The notes under the pieces were generated by a model. That model had not been told where the DNA came from. It saw nothing but the letters and a program-made list of their open reading frames with translations, and ran no database searches. A stretch of 64,000 bases of DNA from Erwinia_E haradaeae_C. GTDB lineage: Bacteria > Pseudomonadota > Gammaproteobacteria > Enterobacterales > Enterobacteriaceae. Below, piece by piece: positions 20,316 to 30,145 of this stretch. Made by a program: the position numbers and the translations under genes. Location of the stretch: positions 558,001-622,000 of the forward strand of contig NZ_LR217735.1 in the NCBI RefSeq assembly GCF_900698995.1, given 5' to 3'. The stretch's first letter is position 1; each line of letters opens with the position of its first letter.

Positions 20316-21455
20316 ATGTTGCAGCTAGCACTCAACGCCATCACGCCAGGAGCATGGGCGAGCGACAAAAAAGATGCAATTCGTCAAGTTTCCATTGCTT
20401 TGGCTGCAGCTGGAAATGTTAACGGTGACTATTTAGAGGCAATGCTGGAACGTGAAAAACAAACATCTACTTACTTAGGCAACGGCATTGCTATTCCACA
20501 TGGAACGATTAATTCTCGTCATTTGGTACTAAAAACTGGCATACAGGTATTTCAATTTCCAGATGGAGTAGATTGGGGAGAGCAGCAGATTGCGTATATA
20601 GTAATTGGTATTGCTGCTAAATCTGATGAACACCTTGAGTTACTTCGACAGATAACTCATGCATTGCATGATGAAAGCTTGACCAAAAAACTTAAAAACA
20701 CCCATTCAGCTAAAACTTTACGTAGTATATTAATTGGAGATCAAAATTCTACATCATTTTCCTTAGATGTTTCGCTAATTACTACCGACATAGAAAATTG
20801 TAATTTAATTACGTTACAAGCAGTAAATGCAGGCTTGCTGAAAAAAGCTGGTTTAGTAGACAGCTCGTTTCTTTCGCAGATCCTGTCAGATCCACCTCTT
20901 AATCTCGGGCAAGGAATTTGGCTTAATGAAAGTTCTCAAGGAAATTTAATTAATGGTATTGCAATTAGTCGTGCAACACGACCATTCAATGCTGAAGGTG
21001 AAAAAGTTTCACTATTAATAACTGTATCTATAATTGACGAGAAACCATTAGTGGTACTTAACTGCTTGAGTCGTCTTTTAATAAATAATGAATGCGATCA
21101 GCTACTTCATGGAGACGCCTATTATATTGTTGAATTATTAACCAATGAAACTTTAGATTCGAAAGAGTTGGTAATAACTAAGGAGTTTACAATTAATAAC
21201 CAACATGGTTTACATGCACGCCCAGGCGCTGTATTGGTTAACTTAATTAAAGGGTTTAACTGTAAAGTCAGTGTTATTAATCTTGATGGTAATGGGCAGC
21301 CAGCTAATGGCAGAAGTTTAATGAAGATGGTCGCGCTTGGTGCCAAAAAGGGTCATCGTTTACGATTTATTGCTAGGGGGCAAGAAGCTCAAAAAATGAT
21401 GTTGGCAGTTACAGAAGCGATTGCTGGTGGTTTAGGTGAAAATAAAAATGAGTAA
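20316..21455 (+). CDS. fruB: Fructose PTS diphosphoryl transfer protein (IIA-FPr)
   Basis: Carries phosphate from enzyme I to the fructose transporter FruA. 379 aa; E. coli FruB has 376. The N-terminal EIIA-Fru domain has the phospho-His at residue 62 (GNGIAIPHGT). A central linker domain follows, then a C-terminal HPr-like FPr domain with its active His in NNQHGLHARPGA. GGGAG lies ahead of the ATG. First gene of fruB-fruK-fruA; it overlaps fruK by 8 nt. It still needs enzyme I (ptsI), which is not in this window. Confidence 0.97.
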   Translation: MLQLALNAITPGAWASDKKDAIRQVSIALAAAGNVNGDYLEAMLEREKQTSTYLGNGIAIPHGTINSRHLVLKTGIQVFQFPDGVDWGEQQIAYIVIGIAAKSDEHLELLRQITHALHDESLTKKLKNTHSAKTLRSILIGDQNSTSFSLDVSLITTDIENCNLITLQAVNAGLLKKAGLVDSSFLSQILSDPPLNLGQGIWLNESSQGNLINGIAISRATRPFNAEGEKVSLLITVSIIDEKPLVVLNCLSRLLINNECDQLLHGDAYYIVELLTNETLDSKELVITKEFTINNQHGLHARPGAVLVNLIKGFNCKVSVINLDGNGQPANGRSLMKMVALGAKKGHRLRFIARGQEAQKMMLAVTEAIAGGLGENKNE

Positions 21456-22410
21456 ACGCGTAGCTACTGTTACTTTTAATCCGGCCTATGATTTAGAGGG
21501 GCGTATTCCACATCTAGAGCGTGGAGAGTTAAACTTAGTCAATACAATTAGTATGCACGCTGCTGGTAAGGGGATTAATGTAGCTAAGATACTTAGAGAC
21601 CTGAATATCGATGTAACAGTTTTTGGTTTTTTAGGAAAAAAAAACCAGGACGGATTTCTTTGTCTTTTTAAAAAAAAAGGTATCATTAATTGTTTTAACC
21701 TAGTAAATGGATACACCCGTACAAACATTAAGCTAACTGAATGCAATGGAGAACTGACAGAAATTAATTTTTCCGGATTTAAGGTCACTACCCAAGAATG
21801 GGAAAGTTTTTTTACTAAGTCTCGTATTATTTTTAACCAGTTCGATATACTCTGTATTAGTGGTAGTCTACCAGATGGTATTGATCTCTCTGCTTTTGCA
21901 TATTGGATGAAACAAGCTCGCAAATATTGTCCATGCATCGTATTTGACAGTAGTCATGAAACATTTATTGCAGGTCTTACTGCAAAACCTTATCTTATTA
22001 AACCTAATCGTTGGGAGTTAGAAACATATATAGGACATTCTTTACCGACTAAAGAAGACGTGATTAATAGCGCACAAATTCTTCGCGGGAAAGGTGTTGA
22101 ACATGTAGTTATCTCAATGGGAGCAGAAGGAGCAATACTAGTTAATTCTAATGGAGTATGGATATCAAAACCGCCATGCTGTGATGTCATTAGTACCGTA
22201 GGAGCGGGAGATTCTATGGTCGGTGGTTTAATCTATGGGCTACTTATGAACGAATCAAGTGAATATATTTTGCGTCTTGCTACTGCTATTTCTGCACTTT
22301 CTGTTAATCATAGTAGTGTTGGTGTCACTAACCATGCGCAATTATCTACGATGATGAAGCGTGTTGATCTATATCCTTATTCAACACTATCCTCTGGAGA
22401 TATATTATAA
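21448..22410 (+). CDS. fruK: 1-Phosphofructokinase
   Basis: Phosphorylates fructose 1-phosphate to fructose 1,6-bisphosphate, feeding glycolysis. 320 aa; E. coli FruK has 312. PfkB/ribokinase fold with AAGKGINVAKIL near residue 37 and the catalytic GAGDSMVGG near the C-terminus. An in-frame ATG lies 4 codons earlier, but ATG 21448 matches the family start MSKRVAT. It overlaps the end of fruB by 8 nt and shares one base with the fruA start, so the three genes look translationally coupled. Confidence 0.97.
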   Translation: MSKRVATVTFNPAYDLEGRIPHLERGELNLVNTISMHAAGKGINVAKILRDLNIDVTVFGFLGKKNQDGFLCLFKKKGIINCFNLVNGYTRTNIKLTECNGELTEINFSGFKVTTQEWESFFTKSRIIFNQFDILCISGSLPDGIDLSAFAYWMKQARKYCPCIVFDSSHETFIAGLTAKPYLIKPNRWELETYIGHSLPTKEDVINSAQILRGKGVEHVVISMGAEGAILVNSNGVWISKPPCCDVISTVGAGDSMVGGLIYGLLMNESSEYILRLATAISALSVNHSSVGVTNHAQLSTMMKRVDLYPYSTLSSGDIL

Positions 22411-24101
22411 TGAAAACCTTACTGATCATGGACTCTTCTCTGGGACGATGCGCGCAGCATATTGTTCAACGTATTATCACCGAAGCGGCAAAATCTATTG
22501 ATGTGGTATTAACAAAAAACATAAAAGAAGCTGATTTAATAATTGTTTTAGGTAATACACAACCAGCAGATAATCGGTTTATTGGTAAATCTATTTACTT
22601 AATAGATATCAAGCGCTTTATGCGTGCTCCAAAAAAATTTTTAACACAGGCCTTAACAGATGCTAAACTATATAACATGCCAATTTCTCAGTCACAATCT
22701 ATCATAGATCCAAAAACGCCATGCAAGAGGGTTCTAGCAGTAACTGCATGTCCTACAGGCGTAGCGCATACTTTTATGGCTGCTGAAGCACTTAGTATTG
22801 AGGCAAAAAAACGAGGTTGGTGGATAAAAGTAGAAACACGAGGTTCGATAGGTACACAAAATATTATCACTAATGATGAAATTGCTTTAGCAGATTTTGT
22901 AATTGTTGCCGCTGATATTGAAGTAGATTTAATAAAGTTTTCCGGTAAAAGAATCTACAGAACTTCAACTTGTTTAGCACTGAAAAATACAAAACAGGAA
23001 TTAGATAATGCTTTTCTCAAATCTATACCATATCATCCAATGATTAATCATGATGGAGAAAAAGAAAAGCATCATCAAGAAAAGACTGGATCTTATCGTC
23101 ACTTGATGACTGGTATTTCTTATATGTTGCCAATGATTGTGTCTGGTGGTCTCATTACTGCTCTTTCTTTTGCAGTTGGTAATGCCATATGTGATGATTC
23201 AGATTTTTTTGTTACAGCGCTTAGTCAAATTGGAAATGGTGCTGCACTTATGCTTATAATGCCAATTTTATCAGGGTTTATTTCCTTTTCTATTGCTGAT
23301 CGACCTGGGTTAACACCAGGCTTTATTGGTGGGATGCTGGCAACTAACATAAATTCAGGTTTTATTGGTGGCATAATTGCTGGTTTTATAGCTGGTTATA
23401 CTGTTAAGTCTCTCAATTCTTATATCCATGTACCAAGTAGTATGGAATCATTAAAGCCACTCTTAATTCTTCCTGTAATATCTAGCCTTTTAACCGGTCT
23501 TGTAATGATATACATAATTGGTAAACCAGTGTCCGGGCTAATGTCTAGCCTTGCTAGTATTTTGGGTAATCTTGGTACCACTAATGCTATACTTTTAGGA
23601 AGTATTTTAGGCAGTATGATGTGTATTGATATGGGTGGACCACTAAATAAAGTAGCATATGCCTTTGGAATAGGGCTTCTCAGTTCAAAAACTTATGCAC
23701 CAATGGCAGCTATTATGGCAGCTGGTATGGTTCCTCCGCTCTCAATGGGGATGGCAACATTAATTGTTCGTAAGAAATTTACTAAAAAACAAAGAGTTTT
23801 AGGTAAAACAGCCTTAGTATTAGGCATGTGTTTTATATCTGAAGGTGCTATTCCATTTGCTGCTCGAGACCCTATACGCGTACTGTCCTGCTGTGCTATT
23901 GGTGGTGCAGTGACAGGTGCAATTTCTATGGCTATTGGCGCTCAATTAATGGTACCACACGGTGGTTTATTTGTTCTTTTGATGCCTGGAGTAGTTACTC
24001 CAATAGTTGGTTATCTTTGTGCCATTATTATAGGTACTTTGTTAACAAGTATATCTTACGCAAAGATAAAACTACCAGAAAAAGAAGTTTCTGAATTCTA
24101 A
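22410..24101 (+). CDS. fruA: Fructose-specific PTS permease, EIIB'BC
   Basis: Membrane transporter that phosphorylates fructose to fructose 1-phosphate during uptake. 563 aa, the same as E. coli FruA. A degenerate IIB' domain (about 1-100) is followed by the IIB domain with active Cys near residue 114 (TACPTGVAHTFMAAEAL), then the multi-helix IIC domain (about 230-555) with IADRPGLTPGFIGG and DMGGPLNK. All active-site residues are kept, so the transporter appears functional. It is last in the operon and converges with nfo over a 65 bp gap. A 7 bp inverted repeat there (24111-24141) is followed by a T-rich stretch. Confidence 0.97.
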   Translation: MKTLLIMDSSLGRCAQHIVQRIITEAAKSIDVVLTKNIKEADLIIVLGNTQPADNRFIGKSIYLIDIKRFMRAPKKFLTQALTDAKLYNMPISQSQSIIDPKTPCKRVLAVTACPTGVAHTFMAAEALSIEAKKRGWWIKVETRGSIGTQNIITNDEIALADFVIVAADIEVDLIKFSGKRIYRTSTCLALKNTKQELDNAFLKSIPYHPMINHDGEKEKHHQEKTGSYRHLMTGISYMLPMIVSGGLITALSFAVGNAICDDSDFFVTALSQIGNGAALMLIMPILSGFISFSIADRPGLTPGFIGGMLATNINSGFIGGIIAGFIAGYTVKSLNSYIHVPSSMESLKPLLILPVISSLLTGLVMIYIIGKPVSGLMSSLASILGNLGTTNAILLGSILGSMMCIDMGGPLNKVAYAFGIGLLSSKTYAPMAAIMAAGMVPPLSMGMATLIVRKKFTKKQRVLGKTALVLGMCFISEGAIPFAARDPIRVLSCCAIGGAVTGAISMAIGAQLMVPHGGLFVLLMPGVVTPIVGYLCAIIIGTLLTSISYAKIKLPEKEVSEF

Positions 24102-24166
24102 TGGAATTTATAACATTAGTGATATGTGAGAATAAATGTTAATTTTCTTTTATAGATAAAAATAGA

Positions 24167-25021
24167 TTACGATCTGTTTTTATCTTGTTCGGATTTTAAC
24201 CAATTAATTTCCTCTTTCCAGTAATCTTGGTTAACTGTCTCTAAAATCATTGGTATACGATTAAATCGTTCATTTTTCATTATCCAACTAAATGCTGTTC
24301 TCCCTATGGTTCCTTTACCTAAATTATGGTGACGATCTAGTCGACTATTAAATTGACTTTTAGAATCATTAAGATGTAACGCACATAAATATTTAAATCC
24401 TATAATTCTATCAAAATCAGAGAATGTTTGAACACAATCATGTTCAGTGCGCAGCTCATAACCACTAGAAAAAGCATGGCAAGTATCTATACATACGCCA
24501 ACGCGAGACTTATCTTCCACATTATGAATAATAGTGGATAAATGTTCAAATAAAAACCCCACATTACTTCCTTGTCCCGCAGTATTTTCAAGGACAATAG
24601 TAACTCCTTTGGTTTTACTAAGGACAATATTAATTGATTCAGCGATACGTTTTAAACACTGATCCTCTGTTAACATTTTTAAATGACTACCTGGATGTAT
24701 ATTTAACAATGTTAAGTTTAATTGCTGACAGCGATTAACTTCATCCAGCAAAGAAAAACGAGATTTTTCTAATTTATCCGATATAGGGTGACCTAAGTTA
24801 ATCAGATAGCTACCGTGGGGAATAATTTGCTCTGATGTATATTGATGTATCTCGCACGCGCGATGAAAAGCGCAAATTTTTTCAGAAGCAAGAGAAGTCG
24901 CGTGCCACTGACGCTGATTTTTAGTAAAAAAAGCAAAAGCTGTAGCTTGTAATTGCGCAGCACGTTCAACCGCTTTCTCTAAACCGCCAGCTATACTAAC
25001 ATGAGCACCAATATATTTCAT
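24167..25021 (-). CDS. nfo: Endonuclease IV (AP endonuclease)
   Basis: Cuts 5' to abasic sites in base-excision repair. 284 aa; E. coli Nfo has 285. TIM-barrel zinc enzyme with YIGAHVSIAGGL at the start, LLNIHPGSHL, ENTAGQGS, VCIDTCHAFSSGY, HLNDSKS and LDRHHNLGKGTIG, all carrying metal ligands. The ATG at 25021 matches the family start and leaves about 9 nt to AGG; the ATG three codons upstream would abut it. With nth in this window it gives the cell a minimal base-excision pathway. Confidence 0.96.
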   Translation of the reverse strand: MKYIGAHVSIAGGLEKAVERAAQLQATAFAFFTKNQRQWHATSLASEKICAFHRACEIHQYTSEQIIPHGSYLINLGHPISDKLEKSRFSLLDEVNRCQQLNLTLLNIHPGSHLKMLTEDQCLKRIAESINIVLSKTKGVTIVLENTAGQGSNVGFLFEHLSTIIHNVEDKSRVGVCIDTCHAFSSGYELRTEHDCVQTFSDFDRIIGFKYLCALHLNDSKSQFNSRLDRHHNLGKGTIGRTAFSWIMKNERFNRIPMILETVNQDYWKEEINWLKSEQDKNRS

Positions 25022-25630
25022 TAAGTTCATCCTAATAAATTGAGAAACTTTCTTATAATAATAAAACCCTACTATTTTATGAAAAGCGCAACAAACATTG
25101 AAGGATAAATAATTCTATAGACATATTAGTATTAAGACTCAATCATTATTAAAAGTGTTTATTATATAATTATATAACCTTAAGCTATATAAAATAGCAT
25201 CTATTCATGTAGATACAATAAAAATTGTATTTAATTGAGTTAACATAAAGAGTTTTTTGTAATTAAATTAAATTTTTTAAAGATTATATTATAGAAAATA
25301 ATAAAAAATATTATTTAATGATAATGCAACTATAAAAAAATTTTTCTTTATATTAAAAAATCCATATAATAATTTTTATTATACACATCAATTTGTATAT
25401 ATTAAAGTCTAAACATTAATATATATAAGATTATAAGATATCGATGATGCATAATATAGATTAATGGTCTTGCGCTCAAACATTGGTAGATTGTTATGTT
25501 ATTGATAAATCAAAATTGACAAAATAATAACGGATATTACTTATACTTGCATAGTAAGTAGTATATTTCTTAAATTAATAATGATTATATCTCTACTAAT
25601 TTTGACATAGTTATATATTGTGTTTTAATA
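25022..25630. other. Gene-free spacer, mepM to nfo
   Basis: About 610 bp between two minus-strand genes. It carries the nfo promoter and the mepM 3' end. No feature was recognised. Confidence 0.55.
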
Positions 25631-26968
25631 TTACTTTTTATTTAACTGTAGTATTATTTTTTTTGCTTTATCTAAATAATTACGTCGATTTTTTCCAGTT
25701 AACTTCTCCATGCAGGGTAATCTAGCAGTAAGAGGGTTTACGGCTTGATTGTTTACCCAAATTTCAAAATGGACATGTGGTCCAGTAGAGCGTCCAGTAT
25801 TTCCGGAAAGTGCGATATGTTCACCACGCTTTACTTTCTGCCCAACCTTTACTAGCAAGGTGTTTAAATGCATATAACGTGTCATATATTGATGCCCATG
25901 TCGTATGGCTACATATTTCCCAGCTGTGCTACTAAATCTAGAGACAATGATTTCTCCGTCTCCTATTGCCAACACAGGGGTTCCGATAGGAACTGCGAAA
26001 TCGACACCTTTATGTGGTATAATTTTGCCCGTGATTGGATTAGGTCGTCTCAGATTAAACGAAGAAGAAACGCGATATTTTTTTACAGTAGGAAAACGCA
26101 TAAATCTACTTGTTAAATCAGACCCACTACGATCATAAAACTTACCATTAACTGCTCGAATTGCATAATAATTCTTATTAGTATTATGCAACCTAACCCC
26201 TAACAATTCACTTTTTTGTTTTTTACCATTTAACATTGCATACATTGTTAATATTTCAAAACGATCACCATCACGAAGTTTACGAAAATCGATTTGCCAT
26301 TGTAAAGATTTAATTACTGCTTGAATCTCTTTAGTGCTTAAACCTGCTAATCTAGCACTATTAATAAAGCTAGTATTAACTATGACTGTTGTAATTTTGC
26401 GTTGAAACAAATCCATTTTAAGCGATAAAGATACTTTAAAACCTTTTTTAGTTCGTTCATAGCATCTTATTTCACCATGTGAGCGCTCCCATGTTAAGTG
26501 TTGCAGTTGATGTTTATTATTTAGTGTCCATGATAGTTTTTGGCCAATATGTAAATTATGCAACCTACGATCACACCTGATTAATTGAATAATATCTGCT
26601 AACTCTACATCATACTGGTTTATTATGTTACTAAGCGTGTCTCCGTAAGTAACGATATAATCATGGACATTTGTTTCACTAGAGATAGCATTATCCATGT
26701 CATCTTTAAGTAAATCATCTTCAATAGATGAGCTTTCTTCATCAAGAGGTTCGCTATCTTTTGGAAGCGAAGCGCTAATTTGATTATTCTTAAATTGAGC
26801 ACGGTTAATTGGTAGACTAGCGCTACTAGCATAGCTAATATGTAGCTTTGAACTAAAAATAGAAACAATTAATGGCGCCACCATAAATGCACTCAATATA
26901 ATAGGGTGAAGACAAAATAAACCATAAAACGCTAAACTAATAGCGTTGAGTTTTTTCTGCGCATACAC
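25631..26968 (-). CDS. mepM: Murein DD-endopeptidase MepM
   Basis: Periplasmic zinc peptidase that cuts peptide crosslinks to allow wall growth. 445 aa; E. coli MepM (YebA) has 440. N-terminal membrane anchor (about residues 10-38), an acidic stretch, a LysM-type domain (VTYGDTLSNIINQY, about 108-155), and a C-terminal M23 domain with ligands in HKGVDFAVP and GPHVHFEIW. The start is GTG. GGGA sits directly against it, but AGGAGG in the last codons of znuA lies 14 nt upstream, which suggests translation coupled to znuA (9 bp gap). Confidence 0.95.
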   Translation of the reverse strand: MYAQKKLNAISLAFYGLFCLHPIILSAFMVAPLIVSIFSSKLHISYASSASLPINRAQFKNNQISASLPKDSEPLDEESSSIEDDLLKDDMDNAISSETNVHDYIVTYGDTLSNIINQYDVELADIIQLIRCDRRLHNLHIGQKLSWTLNNKHQLQHLTWERSHGEIRCYERTKKGFKVSLSLKMDLFQRKITTVIVNTSFINSARLAGLSTKEIQAVIKSLQWQIDFRKLRDGDRFEILTMYAMLNGKKQKSELLGVRLHNTNKNYYAIRAVNGKFYDRSGSDLTSRFMRFPTVKKYRVSSSFNLRRPNPITGKIIPHKGVDFAVPIGTPVLAIGDGEIIVSRFSSTAGKYVAIRHGHQYMTRYMHLNTLLVKVGQKVKRGEHIALSGNTGRSTGPHVHFEIWVNNQAVNPLTARLPCMEKLTGKNRRNYLDKAKKIILQLNKK

Positions 26969-26977
26969 TCCCTTAAT

Positions 26978-27946
26978 TTAATCCTCCTGTAAACAGCTAC
27001 TATATTGAGTAGATAACTTTAAAAGAAACTTTATGTAACTGTCTTTACTTATAGATATTTCTGTGCCAAGAGGATCTAATGTACCAAAACGAACATTGGT
27101 TCCTCTAGAAATGGCTTTCACTACGATTGGTTGGAACTGTGGTTCAGTAAAGACGCATTGTGTTTTTTTTGAAAGCAGTTGCATTTTTATGTAATGTAAA
27201 CGCTGTGCACCTGGTTGAATTTCTGGGTTAATAGTAAAATAACCAGTAGGAATTAGACTATAATACTTTTCAAAATAGGTGTAAGCATCATGAAAAACAA
27301 AATAGCTACGATCCTTTAATGGTAAAAGTTGTTGATTAATTGTTTTATTCATCGTTAAGATAGAAGCCTTAAAATACTGTAAATTCGCATTTAGTTGATC
27401 TTGATTTTCTGGCATGTACTCTAATAACTTAGAATGAATAGCGATTGCTATTTGAAGAGCAATATCTGGTGACATCCAAAGGTGCATATTATATTTACTA
27501 TGATAATGACGATATTCATGATTTGTTAATTGTATATGATTCTCGATATTTGGTAATGGATTGATATATTTAGATCCTTTATATAATTTATTAAGTAGTA
27601 ATAATGATTGTACTCCTGGCAACTGACTTATCTCGATAGTATTTTGTGTCGGTAATTTTTCTAAAGGTTTTTTCATAAATGATTCCATTTCAGGACCAAC
27701 CCAAACTACTAAATCTGCTTCCTGAAGATGCTTTATATCTGATGGACGCAGTGCATAATTATGCACAGAGGCACCTTCCGGAAGAAGAATCTTTACTAGA
27801 GTAAGACCGTCAGCAATAGATGCGGCAATAAAACCTATTGGTTTTATTGATGCGATAATAGTAGCTCTAGTTGTAAATGACAGAAATGCTATAAATATTC
27901 CTAAAACTAACATGAGAACTCTTTTTAAGCTTTTCCATAAAATCAT
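26978..27946 (-). CDS. znuA: Zinc ABC transporter, periplasmic zinc-binding protein
   Basis: Captures periplasmic Zn2+ for ZnuBC. 322 aa; E. coli ZnuA has 310. N-terminal signal or membrane segment (about residues 8-28). Ligand histidines are in GASVHNYALRPSD, YNMHLWMSPD and VFHDAYTYFEKYY. The His/Asp-rich loop ahead of NMHLW is much less charged than in E. coli, keeping only scattered His (NHEYRHYHS). Divergent from znuC, with the Zur-like palindrome between them; mepM follows at once, as in E. coli. Confidence 0.96.
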   Translation of the reverse strand: MILWKSLKRVLMLVLGIFIAFLSFTTRATIIASIKPIGFIAASIADGLTLVKILLPEGASVHNYALRPSDIKHLQEADLVVWVGPEMESFMKKPLEKLPTQNTIEISQLPGVQSLLLLNKLYKGSKYINPLPNIENHIQLTNHEYRHYHSKYNMHLWMSPDIALQIAIAIHSKLLEYMPENQDQLNANLQYFKASILTMNKTINQQLLPLKDRSYFVFHDAYTYFEKYYSLIPTGYFTINPEIQPGAQRLHYIKMQLLSKKTQCVFTEPQFQPIVVKAISRGTNVRFGTLDPLGTEISISKDSYIKFLLKLSTQYSSCLQED

Positions 27947-27986
27947 GATTCATTCCATTTCAATAGGCTATATATCATATGCCAAT

Positions 27987-28002
27987 ATGTAAAATATTAC
28001 AT
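27987..28002. promoter_or_regulatory. Zur-like palindrome in the znuA/znuC intergenic region
   Basis: ATGTAAAATATTACAT: 6 bp arms (ATGTAA/TTACAT) around AATA, ending 8 bp before the znuC ATG in the 64 bp divergent region. In enterobacteria Zur represses znuA and znuCB from a palindrome of related form at this place. Here the half-sites are shorter and shifted, so the assignment is inference. Confidence 0.45.
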
Positions 28003-28010
28003 CAATTACA

Positions 28011-28736
28011 ATGAATATATCTACTTTAATATCTATTAAACAAATTACAGTAAAACTTGGTCAGTGTTTAGTATTAACTAATATTTCACTGAATCTAGAA
28101 TCAGGACGCATACTAACGTTAGTAGGTCCAAATGGAGCCGGTAAATCAACATTGGTACGCGTAGTTCTTGGGTTGATTCGCCCTACTTTTGGCACTGTGT
28201 ATCGCCTTTCAAAATTGTCTGTTGGTTATGTGCCTCAAAAAATGTTACTAGATATTACATTGCCTTTAAGTGTAGGTAGATTTATGCAATTGCGACCTAA
28301 CGTTAAATTTGTAGATATTATACCTGCTTTAAAGCGTGTTCAAGCAGAACACTTAATAGAATTCCCTCTACAAAAATTATCCGGAGGGGAAATACAGAGA
28401 GTATTATTGGCACGCGCATTGCTCAACAAACCAAAACTACTAGTTCTCGATGAACCAATTCAAGGTGTTGATATTAATAGCCAAATTGCATTTTATGATT
28501 TAATCGACCAATTAAGATACGACCTTAATTGTGGTGTGTTAATGGTTTCACATGATCTACATTTTGTTATGGCTAAAACTGATGAAGTTTTATGTTTAAA
28601 TCGTCATATCTGTTGTTCTGGTACTTCTGAATCTGTATCGCAACATCCAGAATTTATTTCGATGTTTGGTCCTGTTCGGGCGAAAAAACTAGCCATTTAC
28701 CGACACAAAAATCATAAGAATAATCATAATCTTTAA
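28011..28736 (+). CDS. znuC: Zinc ABC transporter, ATP-binding protein
   Basis: ATPase driving ZnuB. 241 aa; E. coli ZnuC has 251. Walker A GPNGAGKST near residue 43, signature LSGGEIQRV, Walker B LLVLDEP, and His switch SHDLH. The C-terminal tail is His/Asn-rich (HKNHKNNHN) but shorter than in E. coli. There is no recognisable ribosome site ahead of the ATG; the Zur-like palindrome occupies that position. znuB follows after 42 bp. Confidence 0.97.
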   Translation: MNISTLISIKQITVKLGQCLVLTNISLNLESGRILTLVGPNGAGKSTLVRVVLGLIRPTFGTVYRLSKLSVGYVPQKMLLDITLPLSVGRFMQLRPNVKFVDIIPALKRVQAEHLIEFPLQKLSGGEIQRVLLARALLNKPKLLVLDEPIQGVDINSQIAFYDLIDQLRYDLNCGVLMVSHDLHFVMAKTDEVLCLNRHICCSGTSESVSQHPEFISMFGPVRAKKLAIYRHKNHKNNHNL

Positions 28737-28778
28737 TAAGGTAGCCTCATATCTTATACGTAGGAGATTCACTACTTA

Positions 28779-29564
28779 ATGACTGAAATATTGTTCCCCG
28801 GATGGTTGACGGGGGTATTGCTAGCATTAATAGCTGGTCCATTGGGCTCATTTATTATCTGGCGACGGATGTCCTATTTTGGTGATACTTTGGCGCATAC
28901 CTCATTACTTGGAATTGCACTTGGATTATTACTTAATATTAATCCTTGTTATACAGTAATTATTGTCACATTATTTTTATCAATAATATTAGTCTGGCTT
29001 GAGCGTTATCCTCATTTGGAACTTGATACTCTACTAGGTATTCTAGCACATGGTGCATTATCATTAGGATTGATTCTGGTTAGTTTAATGTCCAATATTC
29101 GCATTGACTTAATGGTATACCTATTTGGTGATCTTCTGTCGGTTATGCCTAGTGATCTATGGATTATTTCAATTGGGGTTGTACTGATTTTATTTGTTAT
29201 TATCTGGAATTGGCGTAACTTTCTCTCTTTAACAGTAAATGCAGAATTAGCGCAGGTTGATGGAATTAATATTCAGAGTACTAAAATGATTTTAATGATC
29301 ATTACAGCTTTGACAATTGGAATATCTATGAAGTTTGTTGGTGCATTGATTATCAGTTCATTACTAATTATGCCAGCAGCTATTGCACGTAGATTTTCAA
29401 AATCCCCAGAAGAAATGGCTGTATTCGCTGTATTTATTGGTATATTAGCAGTAACATCTGGGCTGGGCTTCTCTGCATATTATGATACTCCAGCTGGACC
29501 TTCCGTGGTTTTGATGTTAACTTTTTTGTTTATTTTGAGTATTATTAAAAACCCAGGTATATAA
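28779..29564 (+). CDS. znuB: Zinc ABC transporter, membrane permease
   Basis: Inner-membrane channel for Zn2+. 261 aa, as in E. coli. About eight membrane segments of the ABC-3 type, with the conserved WRRMSYFGDTLAHTSLLG near residue 30 and FVGALIISSLLIMPAAIAR near 200. TAGGAG lies 12 nt ahead of the ATG. Completes a full znuABC set. The E. coli neighbours ruvB and ruvA do not follow. Confidence 0.97.
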   Translation: MTEILFPGWLTGVLLALIAGPLGSFIIWRRMSYFGDTLAHTSLLGIALGLLLNINPCYTVIIVTLFLSIILVWLERYPHLELDTLLGILAHGALSLGLILVSLMSNIRIDLMVYLFGDLLSVMPSDLWIISIGVVLILFVIIWNWRNFLSLTVNAELAQVDGINIQSTKMILMIITALTIGISMKFVGALIISSLLIMPAAIARRFSKSPEEMAVFAVFIGILAVTSGLGFSAYYDTPAGPSVVLMLTFLFILSIIKNPGI

Positions 29565-30112
29565 ACTTCTATTACTAAAAAGATCTATTACGTTAATAAT
29601 ATAATCTGAATAGGAATTACAATTATCTTATAACGTGCTACGGCAAATTCATATCACATGCCGCAGCTTGACTAGATAAGATTATAGGATGATAATGATA
29701 CTAGTATCAAGGTAAACATGCCTGAATTTATCATGATCATATTCTACAATATCTTTAGAAAGATAAGGTGTGTTATAAAAATATCGGTTATTTTTTATCT
29801 ATCATTTGGCGATAATATTAAAGGATTGATGTATTTTGATACATTAATCTAATATGATTAATAACGCTTTAACCTAATAAAATGAAAAAAAATTTAATGT
29901 ATTTAAATATATATAACGCATTAGTATATCATGCTTGACGTATTTTTAACATCAGAAATAATATTTTTTGTAAAAGCTAAAATATTGATAATATATAATA
30001 GCATGATTGTATATCTTTATAATCTACAATTAGAGACAGTGTATTATTTATTTTTTTATTAAGTCATGCATGACAGTTTAGGTTAACCCCCCCGTTATTA
30101 TTGTATTTATTT

Positions 30113-30145
30113 ATCAAAAAAAATACTCATCTATAAATGAGTATG
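30113..30145 (-). terminator. Terminator-like hairpin, better on the minus strand
   Basis: ATACTCAT (30123-30130) and ATGAGTAT (30137-30144) form an 8 bp perfect stem with a 6 nt loop. On the minus strand the stem is followed by a run of seven or more T (the A-run ending at 30123). No minus-strand gene exists upstream, so if it is a terminator its gene is gone. A weaker T-run also follows on the plus strand. Confidence 0.5.

Noticed and set aside
30087..30093. Run of seven C in very AT-rich DNA
   Set aside because: Unusual, but a single homopolymer could be a sequencing artefact and has no visible partner.
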